From: Deltaproteobacteria bacterium
GTDB taxonomy: Bacteria; Desulfobacterota; JAJRXV01
Assembly (NCBI GenBank): GCA_024275075.1
Contig: JAJRZU010000076.1
Location: 1-43,890 of the forward strand
Reading direction: 5' to 3'
DNA length: 43,890 bases
The first letter of the stretch is position 1. Each line of letters begins with the position of its first letter. Shown piece after piece: positions 27,124-36,003 of the stretch. Made by a program: the position numbers and the translations under genes. The notes beneath the pieces were generated by a model. That model searched no databases. It saw only the letters and a list, made by a program, of their open reading frames with translations, and was not told the DNA's origin.

Positions 27124-28602
27124 TTATCGTTTAAGCGCTAGTAATTCCTGGATCATCTCATCACCGGTGGTGATTATCCTCGAGTTTGCCTGAAAGCCCC
27201 GCTCGATGATGATCATGTTAGTGAACTCCTGCGACAGATCCACATTGCTCATCTCTAAGAATCCTGACAGGACGGTGCCGGTACCGCCCGCGCCTGACTC
27301 GTTTACAGGGAACCCGGAGCCTGAGTTTGGCGACTCGGCGAACTTGGTCTCCCCGATCTTTGTAAGGCCTTGGGGGTTCGAGAACCTCGCGAGCGCGACC
27401 TGCGCAATCTCCTCGGTAGAACCGTTATCAAACACGCCGATAATCGTACCTTTTTCGTTGATACTGATGTTGATGACGTCAGCGTCGCCCGGAGCTGTAG
27501 TAGAGAATGTAAAGGAATCACCGAGGTCAGGGCCTGAGCCGCCCGTCAAAGCTGTCCTCGTCAATACCTCCGCAGTACCGGCAGTAGTCACTGAAGCCTG
27601 AACAAGCGCGTTTGCGCTCGCGTTCGCGTTGATCGCGTTCGCCACCAGCGCAACAGTTGAAGTCAGCGGATCAACATTACCCGCGGCATCAGTCGCTAAA
27701 TCAACAACAATATCACTTCCATTGACATTGACGCTCAGCACGGAATTTGGGCCGGTAGTCCTTAGCGTAATTGTAGTGTTATTGCCGCCGGCGCCGAAAC
27801 CCTGAGCTACCAGCCTGAGCTCCCCTGCGGTAAATGGTATATCGATATCAGCCTGATTCGGAGAGCCGCCGTTTACGGGGAACTGCCCGATATCCGGATC
27901 ACTAAACGTGTTATTGACATTGACAGTGCCCTGTGTACCAAATTTCGCGCCGACTACGGTAAACTCACCGGTCGTGTCATCTGTACATGTAAGTGTCCAT
28001 ATATCTGTCAATGTAGTGGAAAGGGTTGAGATGTCACCGATCCACGCGTCACCCTCGTTTGAACCCGCAACAGGTGTTGTCGCGTTTGACAGGACGTTGG
28101 TAATCTTACCATCACCGCGCCGGTCAAGATTTATCCAGCCCAGTGAATCGTTTGCAGTATTGATGACCCCGTTGTTATTGGTATCTATCCAGCCGTATAC
28201 AAGGTCACCGGTTTGAGCGTTGACAAAGTTCTGAACATTGTCGATATTGAATACGCCCGCTCTTGTGTAGAAGAAATTCGTGCCATCCCCGACGACGAAG
28301 AAACCGTCACCCTGGATCTCGAGGTCGGTGGCGACACCGGTAGACTGCAACGAGCCCTGGTTAAAGTTGTTGTCAATCGACGCGATCGTCATACCAAGAC
28401 CGATCTGCATGGGGTTGACACCACCAATCGCGGCTGTACCGGCTTTCGCACCGGACATCGTCTGGCTTAACGTATCTTTGAAACTTACCCGCCCACCTTT
28501 GAATCCAGGGGTGTTGACGTTGGCAATGTTATTACCGACAACATCCATAGCCAGCTGGTGAGTCCTGAGACCAGAGATCCCTGAGAAAAAAGATCTAAGC
28601 AT
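27124..28602 (-). CDS. flgE: Flagellar hook protein FlgE
   Basis: The 492-residue protein opens with the flagellar rod/hook N-terminal motif (SGISGLRTHQLAMDVVGNNIANVNTPGFK), followed by the FlgE-type DLEIQGDGFFVV region. It ends with the C-terminal motif (LSQEFTNMIIIERGFQANSRIITTGDEMIQELLALKR). The middle ~250 residues are a variable surface domain rich in Thr, Asn and Gly, longer than in E. coli. It polymerises into the hook. It starts with GGAGGAAG upstream and is the last gene of fliK-flgD-flgE. Confidence 0.97.
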   Translation of the reverse strand: MLRSFFSGISGLRTHQLAMDVVGNNIANVNTPGFKGGRVSFKDTLSQTMSGAKAGTAAIGGVNPMQIGLGMTIASIDNNFNQGSLQSTGVATDLEIQGDGFFVVGDGTNFFYTRAGVFNIDNVQNFVNAQTGDLVYGWIDTNNNGVINTANDSLGWINLDRRGDGKITNVLSNATTPVAGSNEGDAWIGDISTLSTTLTDIWTLTCTDDTTGEFTVVGAKFGTQGTVNVNNTFSDPDIGQFPVNGGSPNQADIDIPFTAGELRLVAQGFGAGGNNTTITLRTTGPNSVLSVNVNGSDIVVDLATDAAGNVDPLTSTVALVANAINANASANALVQASVTTAGTAEVLTRTALTGGSGPDLGDSFTFSTTAPGDADVINISINEKGTIIGVFDNGSTEEIAQVALARFSNPQGLTKIGETKFAESPNSGSGFPVNESGAGGTGTVLSGFLEMSNVDLSQEFTNMIIIERGFQANSRIITTGDEMIQELLALKR

Positions 28603-28691
28603 ATCTAACTTCCTCCTTTAAATGGCGCCCTCTTATTATGGCCGCCTCTGCTAACATTAATAATCATTACAATGAACTATACCGTTTGACA

Positions 28692-29201
28692 TTACGGTTC
28701 CGCTGGTTCCGGCGCCCTTACCGATACGATCTGTGACAGGTAGACTGACAGACCGGAATCTAACTTGAGGATTATCTCGCCCTTATCCTTGACAAAAGTG
28801 ACTTCCTCAACGATACCGGTCGCATACTCCTCTACATACTCACCGGCCTCATTGAAGTCACTGATATCAGCGGCCACCAGCTTACCTATCATGTTCGTAG
28901 CATAAGTCGCGTTCGCGGTCTGCATAACGTTTTGCTGAGAAGTCAATGATTTCTTGATAGCTATAAGCTGTTCAACGGTGGAAAACTGAGCGTTTTGAGC
29001 GACAAACGCCGTATTATCCATCGGGCTCAAGGGATCCTGATACTTTAACTGTGTCACCAGTAGCTTCAAAAAGTCCTCATATTGTAAGGTCTGGGTCATG
29101 CCACCTTCGCTGGAATTCGTAGCGCCGCCAGCGCCGTTTACAGAGTTTGTGGAATTGCGTTGCATCCCATTGATCGAACTTGAAACTTTTTGCATCATCA
29201 T
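28692..29201 (-). CDS. flgD: Flagellar hook-capping scaffold FlgD
   Basis: The 169-residue protein carries the FlgD N-terminal core YEDFLKLLVTQLKYQDPLSPMDNTAFVAQNAQFSTVEQL, followed by a short beta-rich tail ending VYLSQIVSVRAPEP. It is shorter than the E. coli protein and lacks most of the Ig-like region. FlgD caps the growing hook while FlgE is added. Three tandem ATGs mark the start (29201, 29198, 29195), with GAGG upstream. It lies between fliK and flgE. Confidence 0.94.
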   Translation of the reverse strand: MMMQKVSSSINGMQRNSTNSVNGAGGATNSSEGGMTQTLQYEDFLKLLVTQLKYQDPLSPMDNTAFVAQNAQFSTVEQLIAIKKSLTSQQNVMQTANATYATNMIGKLVAADISDFNEAGEYVEEYATGIVEEVTFVKDKGEIILKLDSGLSVYLSQIVSVRAPEPAEP

Positions 29202-29258
29202 TTCATTTACCTCTCTCTTTTAGCAACCCGACTATGCGGATCGATTATTCAAAAACTA

Positions 29259-31052
29259 TCAGGCGAAGAAGTTTATCTGGGAAGAGCAGAATAACTCAGC
29301 CCCACCGGGAATCACTGCACCGGATACCGCATCAGCTCCATACGCGTCAAACTCCCCCTGGTTCAAATAACCCTTTTGAGCATTTGAGCCGGGCTGATAG
29401 TGTTGGTTGGGGTGACCGTTATGCTCCTGCCACTTGTCACCGACAAACACATTAAACTTGTCTATCTTAATACCTTGTGTGTTAAGCGCCTCTTTTAGTT
29501 GATACAGGTTCGTCTCGATCGCGTCCTTAGCAAAATATGACTCCGTTACCATCTTAGCTACGACTCTTCCGCTCTCGACGGTTATCTTCATGAAGACCTC
29601 ACCGAGATGCTCTGGTTTGAGCTTGATACTTATCACGCTCTGACCGCTCTTCAACGTCGCGCCCGCTTTATCCATGATCTGCGTTATCACGTCGATCTTT
29701 GCCGCACGATCCAATACCGCGTTGCCCTTGATATCCATGAACTTGAACGTGGCGTCACTCTTCGCCGCATAAGCTTTACCGCCCTCTCCGGCCTTTAGCG
29801 CCACCGCCTTAGTGTCAGTCTCATCATCGATACTGGTATCCGCGTCAGATGTCCTGGGCTCCTGACTTATTACCTCGAACTCCAGGTTCTTGATAAAATC
29901 CGCCTTAGCGACCGCGGCTTGTTCATCTTTCGGTAAGGCTACGGTATCGCCGGATTTGCCCGGGAGCGCCGGCTCCTCTTCGCTGTCATGATTTGAGCCG
30001 CTCACACCGGCAAGATCCTTTACAGATACCTCGGCCTTTAATATCTCGTTGGGGATACCCTTCGGTTCAGCGTTAGCGTCAGAAGTACCGGTGATGTTTG
30101 CCGCAGCGGTAGCCGTCAAAGCGTTCACATCGTCGGCCACCGGCTTTTCTGACGGGTTGTTACCGTCGCTTACACTGATGGTCTCGGTTGTGTCCGTTGG
30201 CTGGCTGTTACCCGTGTGTGCCTTGAGCAGTGCGGATATCTCATCAAGCTCAGCAGGGGATAGCTCCTCTCCCGCGCTCAATGCCTGCGCTAATATCGCT
30301 TCCTTCACGCTTGTATCTTTTATCACCTGAATGACCTTCGCGAAATCATCATACGGGATATCGCTCCCTTCGGTCTTGACAGTAAAACCTTTAAGCTCGC
30401 TTTGCGTATTTGTGATCTTCGTGTCAACAATGATATCAGCGATCTCCGCCTCGGGGTCGATGCTACTTGTCTCCGCGACAAAATCCGCCATCTCGTTAAG
30501 CAGGCTGACGAGACTCTCCATCTTCATCAGAAGGATATTATCCGCGCCCTTAGCTTCGGCGGAATCCAGGAAGTCGGCATTCTCTCTGAAAAGTAGCTTT
30601 GTGTCCTGCAAAAGACTTAGCATAATCTCCTGAACATTCTCCACACTTACACCAAGGATAGAGCAGATATACTCGATCATCTCCTCAGCTTCCTTGCTAA
30701 GCCCATCTAACTCCTTCGCCATCTCACTCGCTTCCGCCTCAGTCATATTCGTAGTATTTTCTGCTGGCTGTGACTGTTGCGGCTGCGCGGGCTTTGTGGA
30801 CTGCGTAAACTGCCGGCAACCCGCGAAATCATCATCCGCGGCATAACCTGCCTGCGTAACGCCATTTTGCGAATTCGTGTTAGCAGGGTTGCTGTTTGAA
30901 AGGTTGTTATTGTTAGAGATACTCGAGTTGAGAACGTTAAAAAACGATCCTTTATCGCCTGCCGGCTGTGCCTTGGCAAACGGGGCGCCCGGCGTTGTTT
31001 GCACCGACGCCAGATTTGAAAACAGACTCGCTAACTGCATTCCATCTTGCAT
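29259..31052 (-). CDS. fliK: Flagellar hook-length control protein FliK
   Basis: The ATG at 31052 was chosen because AGGAGG lies eight bases before it; an upstream in-frame GTG at 31061 overlaps that site. The 597-residue protein is long, acidic and low-complexity up to about residue 480. The C-terminal region has the Flg_hook signature VISIKLKPEHLGEVFMKITVESGRVVAK with LKEALNTQGIKIDKFNVFVG. FliK measures the hook and switches export specificity. A sigma-54 promoter stands about 180 bases upstream. Confidence 0.92.
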   Translation of the reverse strand: MQDGMQLASLFSNLASVQTTPGAPFAKAQPAGDKGSFFNVLNSSISNNNNLSNSNPANTNSQNGVTQAGYAADDDFAGCRQFTQSTKPAQPQQSQPAENTTNMTEAEASEMAKELDGLSKEAEEMIEYICSILGVSVENVQEIMLSLLQDTKLLFRENADFLDSAEAKGADNILLMKMESLVSLLNEMADFVAETSSIDPEAEIADIIVDTKITNTQSELKGFTVKTEGSDIPYDDFAKVIQVIKDTSVKEAILAQALSAGEELSPAELDEISALLKAHTGNSQPTDTTETISVSDGNNPSEKPVADDVNALTATAAANITGTSDANAEPKGIPNEILKAEVSVKDLAGVSGSNHDSEEEPALPGKSGDTVALPKDEQAAVAKADFIKNLEFEVISQEPRTSDADTSIDDETDTKAVALKAGEGGKAYAAKSDATFKFMDIKGNAVLDRAAKIDVITQIMDKAGATLKSGQSVISIKLKPEHLGEVFMKITVESGRVVAKMVTESYFAKDAIETNLYQLKEALNTQGIKIDKFNVFVGDKWQEHNGHPNQHYQPGSNAQKGYLNQGEFDAYGADAVSGAVIPGGAELFCSSQINFFA

Positions 31053-31234
31053 TCTATTCACCTCCTCCCTAAAATAAACTAAATGAACTTTTCAGGTACT
31101 TTTTACCGTTACCGACAGGGAAAAAGTACTTACCAATGATTTTCGCGTGTGATAAGAGTCCCAATATAAACTGAATGATTTATAATAGTTAGTGTTTTGC
31201 GACTCTTTGCCCTGTTTCATTTTAAGTGATGATG

Positions 31235-31251
31235 TGCAATTTGTCTGCCAA
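31235..31251 (-). promoter_or_regulatory. Sigma-54 promoter of fliK-flgD-flgE
   Basis: On the minus strand the sequence reads TTGGCAGACAAATTGCA. It has the GG and GC elements with exactly ten bases between them and matches the -24/-12 consensus nearly throughout. Transcription would begin around 31223, giving a ~170-base leader before fliK. Sigma-54 control of hook genes is well known in flagellated bacteria. Confidence 0.85.
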
Positions 31252-31268
31252 GAGGGTAACGTCAAGAG

Positions 31269-31338
31269 TTTTATGTCAATATTAACGCAAAATCAGCGAC
31301 ATCAAAACGAAGGAACTATTTGAAACCATCTGGATGGC
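31269..31338. repeat. Two-copy dispersed repeat, copy 2
   Basis: It matches 25641-25712 in the same orientation (TTTTATGTCAAT, AATCAGCG, CATCAAAAC, CTGGATGG). It lies just upstream of the sigma-54 promoter of fliK, where activator sites would be expected, although its other copy is not near a flagellar gene. Confidence 0.6.
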
Positions 31339-31401
31339 CAAGTGGGGAGGCGGGTGATTGTTTTTGTTGGGACGTTATAATACAGGTATAAATAAACCGT
31401 G

Positions 31402-31947
31402 CTACTTATTCTTCTGTTTCTCGAACATCGCCTTGGTAATCTCTTTGACTTTTATCGTATCCATCGCGTCTAATATCTTTCCGGATTTGCGCGGGTTTAT
31501 CTGCGAGATCAACTGAGCCGCAAGCGTAAGCTCCATCTTCTCCAGCGCTTTCGCCGCTTCCTCCGGGCTCATAGCCTCATACAGCTTCACGATGTTCTTT
31601 ATCTCGATTTCCTGCTTCTCTCCCTTTTTCGAAAGCTCTACCTCGAGCTCTTTTTGCAGTGTGATCAACTTCTTATACTCCTTCGTTATATCAGATTGCA
31701 GCGCTTTGAGCCTTTTTCCCTCCTCCTGTAACTCCTTCTTCTTTATCTCAAGCGCCTTACGCTCCTCCTTGATTATCGCGTAAAGCTCCGAAAAATCCGG
31801 CTCCTTAGCCGTGTCACCAAGAATGACGTCCGTCTCTTCGGCAGATACCGGCGCAGAGCTATACACGATGAATGAAGACGTAATCGCCAAAACGGCGGCA
31901 CAAAAAAGAGGCAGGCGCATAAGGTATGACAATCTAATTGTTTTCAT
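31402..31947 (-). CDS. motE: Flagellar motor chaperone MotE-like protein (MgtE_N-type domain)
   Basis: ATG 31947 was preferred over the in-frame ATG 31956, because a -10 box overlaps the latter. The protein (181 residues) has a signal/anchor helix at about 8-30, a long charged coiled coil (about 60-125), and a C-terminal MgtE-intracellular-N-like helical domain (KLYEAMSPEEAAKALEKMELTLAAQLISQINPRKSGKILDAM). This architecture is that of MotE, a periplasmic chaperone of the stator protein MotB/MotC. It sits beside the hook operon but has its own promoter. Confidence 0.85.
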   Translation of the reverse strand: MKTIRLSYLMRLPLFCAAVLAITSSFIVYSSAPVSAEETDVILGDTAKEPDFSELYAIIKEERKALEIKKKELQEEGKRLKALQSDITKEYKKLITLQKELEVELSKKGEKQEIEIKNIVKLYEAMSPEEAAKALEKMELTLAAQLISQINPRKSGKILDAMDTIKVKEITKAMFEKQKNK

Positions 31948-31954
31948 CAGAAAC

Positions 31955-31983
31955 ATTATACTTAATAAAAATAATTATTGCAA
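31955..31983 (-). promoter_or_regulatory. Sigma-70-like promoter overlapping the motE start
   Basis: On the minus strand TTGCAA (31978-31983), a 17-base spacer and a perfect TATAAT (31955-31960). The predicted start near 31948 falls right at ATG 31947, so the message may be leaderless or nearly so. No ribosome-binding site is seen. Confidence 0.55.
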
Positions 31984-32041
31984 CAAAACAAATATTAGAG
32001 TTTCCCTATTATTTTTTCTTTTATAGCAGGGCATACACAAA

Positions 32042-32168
32042 GGGCATGTCGCCCAATCCATTTAAAGGCGCCCCCCTTCGCTCCCGCTGGCAGCACCCCC
32101 TTTTTACAGGTACTTACAGCGCCAGCGTTTTGGGAAATCTGTAAAATGTTCTATTTGGCTTAAGTCCC
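32042..32168. repeat. Intergenic repeat family, copy C
   Basis: The shortest copy (127 bases). It keeps the start GGGCATGTCGCCCAAT, the TTCGCTCCCGCTG core, CAGGTACTTACAGCG and the end CTATTTGGCTTAAGTCCC, but has lost the AT-rich hairpin of A and B, replaced by GGCGCC. It begins 21 bases after the stop of the HdrA-like gene, which terminates the CODH/ACS operon. Confidence 0.8.
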
Positions 32169-32189
32169 ATAAATGCTCTTGTGAGGAGA

Positions 32190-35100
32190 CTACTTTGCTT
32201 CTAACATGAAATGTTCACATTTCGCGAGCATCTGGTCGTCGGTGTAGTGTTGCAGTTGTATCGCTTTCGCAGGGCACTCAGAGGCGCATATCCCGCAGCC
32301 CTGGCACTGGCTTGGTTCTATCTTCGCCACGCCGTCGATTATCCGCGGTACATGATACGGGCAGAACCTTACGCATGTGAGGCACGCCGCGCATTTCTCC
32401 TCCTCCACAACGGAGATTATCCCGCCCAGGGAGAGTTTATGTTTTGAGAGTATTGTCGTGCCCTTCGCGACGACCGCGCACGCCTGCGATATCGATTCGT
32501 TGATGAATTTCGGGAAGTGCGCCAATCCCGCGAGGTACAGCCCGTCGGCACCAAACTCAACCGGCCTGAGCTTCATGTGCGCTTCTAAGAAGAAGCCGAG
32601 GCTGTCCAGCGGTATCTTCAATATTTTCGAGAGCTTCTCGCTGTGCAGAGACGGCCTTATCCCCATGCTCAAAACGACAAGCCCTGGGGTAAACACGATC
32701 TCGCGCTTCAGCATCTCATCGCGTACGGTAACAGTCAGCCCACCGTCATTCGCGACGACCGGCGGCGTATTCTCATCAAACCGGATGAATATCACGCCAA
32801 GCTCACGCGCCCTCGTGAAGTACGGCTCCCTGAACCCGTAAGTTCGGATGTCTCTGTACAGTATGAATACGCGCTTATCCGGTGACTCCTCCTTGAGCCT
32901 GATAGCGTTCTTTATCGCGTTCGTGCAACATATCCTGCTGCACCCGGAAAACTCCTCGTTTCTCGAACCGACGCACTGGATCATCACGATATCCCCGCCG
33001 CCGAGGCTTTTGCCAGAACCGATACGTTTCTCGAGCTCACGCTGCGTTATCACGCGGTCATCCTTCCCGAACAGGTAGTCGTCGCCGGAGTACTCAACGC
33101 CGCCGGTAGCGACAACGATGACACCGGCGCTGATCTCCCCAGCGGCGCCGGCCTGCGCCACTTCCAGCTCGAAATTGCCAAGGAATCCGGACGCTTTGGT
33201 GATCTCGGTGTTCAGTCTCACGTTGATATTGTCATTATCGTTGACCTCGTCGATCAGGCTTTGCAGATACTTTTTCGGGTCGGCGCCCTCGATCGTATAG
33301 TGGATATGCCTGACATTCCCGCCAAGCGCGTCGGAGATCTCAATAATATCCACCTTGTAGCCCTGATTCGCAAAGTTAAGCGCGGCGGTCATGCCGGCTA
33401 CACCGCCACCGATCACAACGGCGGTATGGGTAAGCCCGTAACTCTGCTTATACAGCGGTTTCAGGAGACGTGTCCGCGAGACCGCCATCTGCACAAGCTG
33501 CTTTGACTTCTGCGTCGCTTTCTCTGGTTCCTTGCTGTGCACCCAGGAGCATTGCCCCCGGATGTTCGCCATCTCAAAGAGGAACGGGTTCAGCTCGCCC
33601 TCCATCATCATCTCCTGAAAGAGCGGCTCATGCGTCCGTGGTGAACACGCGGCGATAACGACCCTGTTCAGGTTCTCCCTCTTGATTATCTCTTTTATCG
33701 ATTCCATGGAATCCGAGGAGCATGAATATAAGAACTCGTCTGAGTAAACGACGTTTTCAAGCTTCTTCGCGTACTTAGCGACCGCTGTCGTATCGACAAC
33801 GCCGCTGATGTTCCGTCCGCAATGGCAGATGAATACACCGATTCTGGGCTCCTCTTCAGCAACGTCCCTCTCTTTCGGGTACACCTTCTTCTTCACGAGC
33901 TGACCCTTCGCTTCAGAGAGCGTCACCAGAGCACGCGCCGCGGCGCCGCTCGCCTGCGTCACCGAGTCTGGAATATCCTTGGGTTCTAAAATCGTACCGC
34001 AGGCGTATATGCCATCGACATTAGTATCTAACGGCTGATACTTATCGCTCTTTAAGTAACCGAATTCATTTGTCTCTAAGCTTAATTTCTTTGCCAGAAC
34101 CTTTGTGTCGCGCGGCGGCTGCAATCCGCATGAAAGGACGACCATATCAAACTCTTCGCTCTTGAGCTCATCATCGTCACTCTGGTAGTTCACGATGACA
34201 TTCCTGTTGAACGGGTTCTCCTTCAACGAAGACGGCCTGCACCTCGTATACTTCACCCCGATGCCGCGGGCCCTGTTGTAATACTCATCAAAACCCTTTG
34301 AGAAGGCGCGTATATCCGTGTAAAAGATATGACATTCAAGGTCGGGCATGTGATCCTTCGCGATGATGGTCTCTTTCGTCGCGTACATGCAGCATACAGA
34401 GGAGCAAAACGGGTTCTCCTGCTCGCGGGAGCCGACACACTGTATCCAACCGATCTTCTTCGGTTCCTTCTTGTCGGATATCCTCTGGATATGCCCCATA
34501 AAGGGTCCGCTCGCGTTCAGCATCCGCTCAAACTCAAGGCTCGAAAGAACGTTGGGGTATCTGTCGTGACCGTATTCCTTCTTCCTGTCCGCGTCGTAAA
34601 GCTCAAAACCCGACGATACAATTACCGCACCGACATTAAGCTCATCGGTAATCTCTTTGGGCATGTCATGTTCGATCGCGTAGACTTTGCAGACTTTTAT
34701 ACACTCATTACACTCAGAGCAGATCGCGCAGTTCAGGCACCGGTCAGACTCCGCCTTCGCGCTCGCTTCGTCATACGCGGGTAGCTTCCCCGGCGCGGTT
34801 ATCTTCGCTTTGCCTGTCAGCCTTTTTACCGCCACCGGCCTGTCTTCACAGTTTCTGATGAGAGAGAGCGCGAGGTTCAGCCCCTCTTGCGCCCTGTCCA
34901 TGAAGTTGTCTAAACCGGAAATAGAGCCTGCCGCGGAGAACAGCGACGGGTTATCGGTCTTATAATCGCTGTCATCGGTGACTATCGCGCTCTGCCCGTC
35001 GGCTACGACAACATAATCGTAACCATTGTCAAGCAGCGCCGCAGGATCCGCAGACGCGTCGACAGTTACCGCGAATTCACTCTTCAGCGCATCTATATCC

Positions 35101-36002
35101 CTGCCAAGCAGCCCCTTCGCGCTGTCGTCAAGGAGAGCGTCGCTCAAGGTATCATCCATGAAGCTGTCATCTTTATTTATAACGGTTACGTCGTAACCTT
35201 CGTTTATCAAGTGGAACGCGGCGAAGATACCAGCGGTGTTGCTACCGATAACCGCTACCTTCTTGTTTTTGATTCGTTTCTCTATTTTTACTACCGGTTC
35301 ACCTTTACCATCGAAAAGTGATTTAAGGAACTTTTTCAGCACTCTGATACTGATAACGCTGTCAAACGCGCCCTTGCGGCACTTCGTCTCACATGGGTTA
35401 GAGCAAAGCTCGAAGCAGAAAGAGGGCAAGGGCATAGAGTTAAGGATTAGGTCGTAAGCCTCTTTGTTCCGCCCCTTAGACATAAGGGCGATTATGCCCT
35501 GTACGCTGATATCGAACGGGCAGGCTCTCTTGCACGGCGCGGCGCTCCTTTTGTCGATAGCGAAGGTGGAAGGCACCGCCTGTGGATAATCACGATATGC
35601 GGCTCTCTTGTTTGCGAGACCGTATTCGTAGCTGGACTTTATTTCAACCGGGCATACTTCCGCGCAGAGACTGCAACCGGTACACCTGTCATCGTTGATG
35701 TACCTGGCTTTCTTCTTTATCCTGACGGTGAAGTTGCCCTTCTCACCGGAGATTTCTTCCAAGGTGGCGCCGGTGATGATCTCGACGTTGTAATGCTTTG
35801 CGATTGTGACAAGGCGCGGGTTTATCGTGCACATAGCACAATCGTTAGTCGGGAAGGTCTTGTCAAGCTTTGCCATCGTCCCGCCGATATACCGCTCTTT
35901 TTCAAGAAGATACACTTTTAGACCAGAATCGGCGAGGTCAAGCGCGGCCTGCATACCGGCGACACCGCCGCCTATGACTAACGCAGCGCCTACTTTTTCC
36001 AT
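32190..36002 (-). CDS. HdrA-like double-module flavoprotein with GltD-like insertion
   Basis: At 1,270 residues this protein is about twice a normal HdrA. Module 1 begins with an FAD motif (IGGGVAGMQAALDLAD), the HdrA DCAMCTINPRL motif and a ferredoxin-like CTGCSLCAEVCP. A GltD-like 4Fe-4S segment (CKRACPFDI...CFELCSNPCETKC) and second Rossmann fold are inserted at about 150-460. A further CxxC-rich segment and the HdrA core (QCVGSREQ...CCMYATKE) follow. Module 2 (from about 700) repeats HdrA: FICHCGRNISG, IGGGVAGMTAALNFA, QCVGSRNEE, RICCTNAIKNA. It ends with two 4Fe-4S ferredoxin motifs (CAACLTCVRFCP, CQGCGICASECP). HdrA proteins bifurcate or channel electrons between ferredoxin and other carriers. 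As last gene of the CODH/ACS operon, one base after acsC, it likely couples the pathway to ferredoxin/NAD(P)H. Partner subunits HdrBC are absent here. Confidence 0.9.
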   Translation of the reverse strand: MEKVGAALVIGGGVAGMQAALDLADSGLKVYLLEKERYIGGTMAKLDKTFPTNDCAMCTINPRLVTIAKHYNVEIITGATLEEISGEKGNFTVRIKKKARYINDDRCTGCSLCAEVCPVEIKSSYEYGLANKRAAYRDYPQAVPSTFAIDKRSAAPCKRACPFDISVQGIIALMSKGRNKEAYDLILNSMPLPSFCFELCSNPCETKCRKGAFDSVISIRVLKKFLKSLFDGKGEPVVKIEKRIKNKKVAVIGSNTAGIFAAFHLINEGYDVTVINKDDSFMDDTLSDALLDDSAKGLLGRDIDALKSEFAVTVDASADPAALLDNGYDYVVVADGQSAIVTDDSDYKTDNPSLFSAAGSISGLDNFMDRAQEGLNLALSLIRNCEDRPVAVKRLTGKAKITAPGKLPAYDEASAKAESDRCLNCAICSECNECIKVCKVYAIEHDMPKEITDELNVGAVIVSSGFELYDADRKKEYGHDRYPNVLSSLEFERMLNASGPFMGHIQRISDKKEPKKIGWIQCVGSREQENPFCSSVCCMYATKETIIAKDHMPDLECHIFYTDIRAFSKGFDEYYNRARGIGVKYTRCRPSSLKENPFNRNVIVNYQSDDDELKSEEFDMVVLSCGLQPPRDTKVLAKKLSLETNEFGYLKSDKYQPLDTNVDGIYACGTILEPKDIPDSVTQASGAAARALVTLSEAKGQLVKKKVYPKERDVAEEEPRIGVFICHCGRNISGVVDTTAVAKYAKKLENVVYSDEFLYSCSSDSMESIKEIIKRENLNRVVIAACSPRTHEPLFQEMMMEGELNPFLFEMANIRGQCSWVHSKEPEKATQKSKQLVQMAVSRTRLLKPLYKQSYGLTHTAVVIGGGVAGMTAALNFANQGYKVDIIEISDALGGNVRHIHYTIEGADPKKYLQSLIDEVNDNDNINVRLNTEITKASGFLGNFELEVAQAGAAGEISAGVIVVATGGVEYSGDDYLFGKDDRVITQRELEKRIGSGKSLGGGDIVMIQCVGSRNEEFSGCSRICCTNAIKNAIRLKEESPDKRVFILYRDIRTYGFREPYFTRARELGVIFIRFDENTPPVVANDGGLTVTVRDEMLKREIVFTPGLVVLSMGIRPSLHSEKLSKILKIPLDSLGFFLEAHMKLRPVEFGADGLYLAGLAHFPKFINESISQACAVVAKGTTILSKHKLSLGGIISVVEEEKCAACLTCVRFCPYHVPRIIDGVAKIEPSQCQGCGICASECPAKAIQLQHYTDDQMLAKCEHFMLEAK

Positions 36003-36003
36003 T

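Larger units (their letters stand above)
31053..31401. other. Leader and promoter region of fliK with a two-copy repeat
   Basis: About 350 bases between motE and fliK. It contains the sigma-54 promoter at 31235-31251, repeat copy 2 at 31269-31338 and an inverted repeat (AGGTACTTTTT at about 31096 against AAAAAGTACTT at about 31122) in the fliK leader. No protein gene is supported. Confidence 0.55.

Noticed and set aside
29607-29798. Small plus-strand open frames inside fliK
   Set aside because: They are antisense shadows of fliK with no ribosome site or recognisable motif.
34329-34784. A 151-residue plus-strand frame within the HdrA-like gene
   Set aside because: It is antisense to conserved HdrA Fe-S motifs and has no features of its own.
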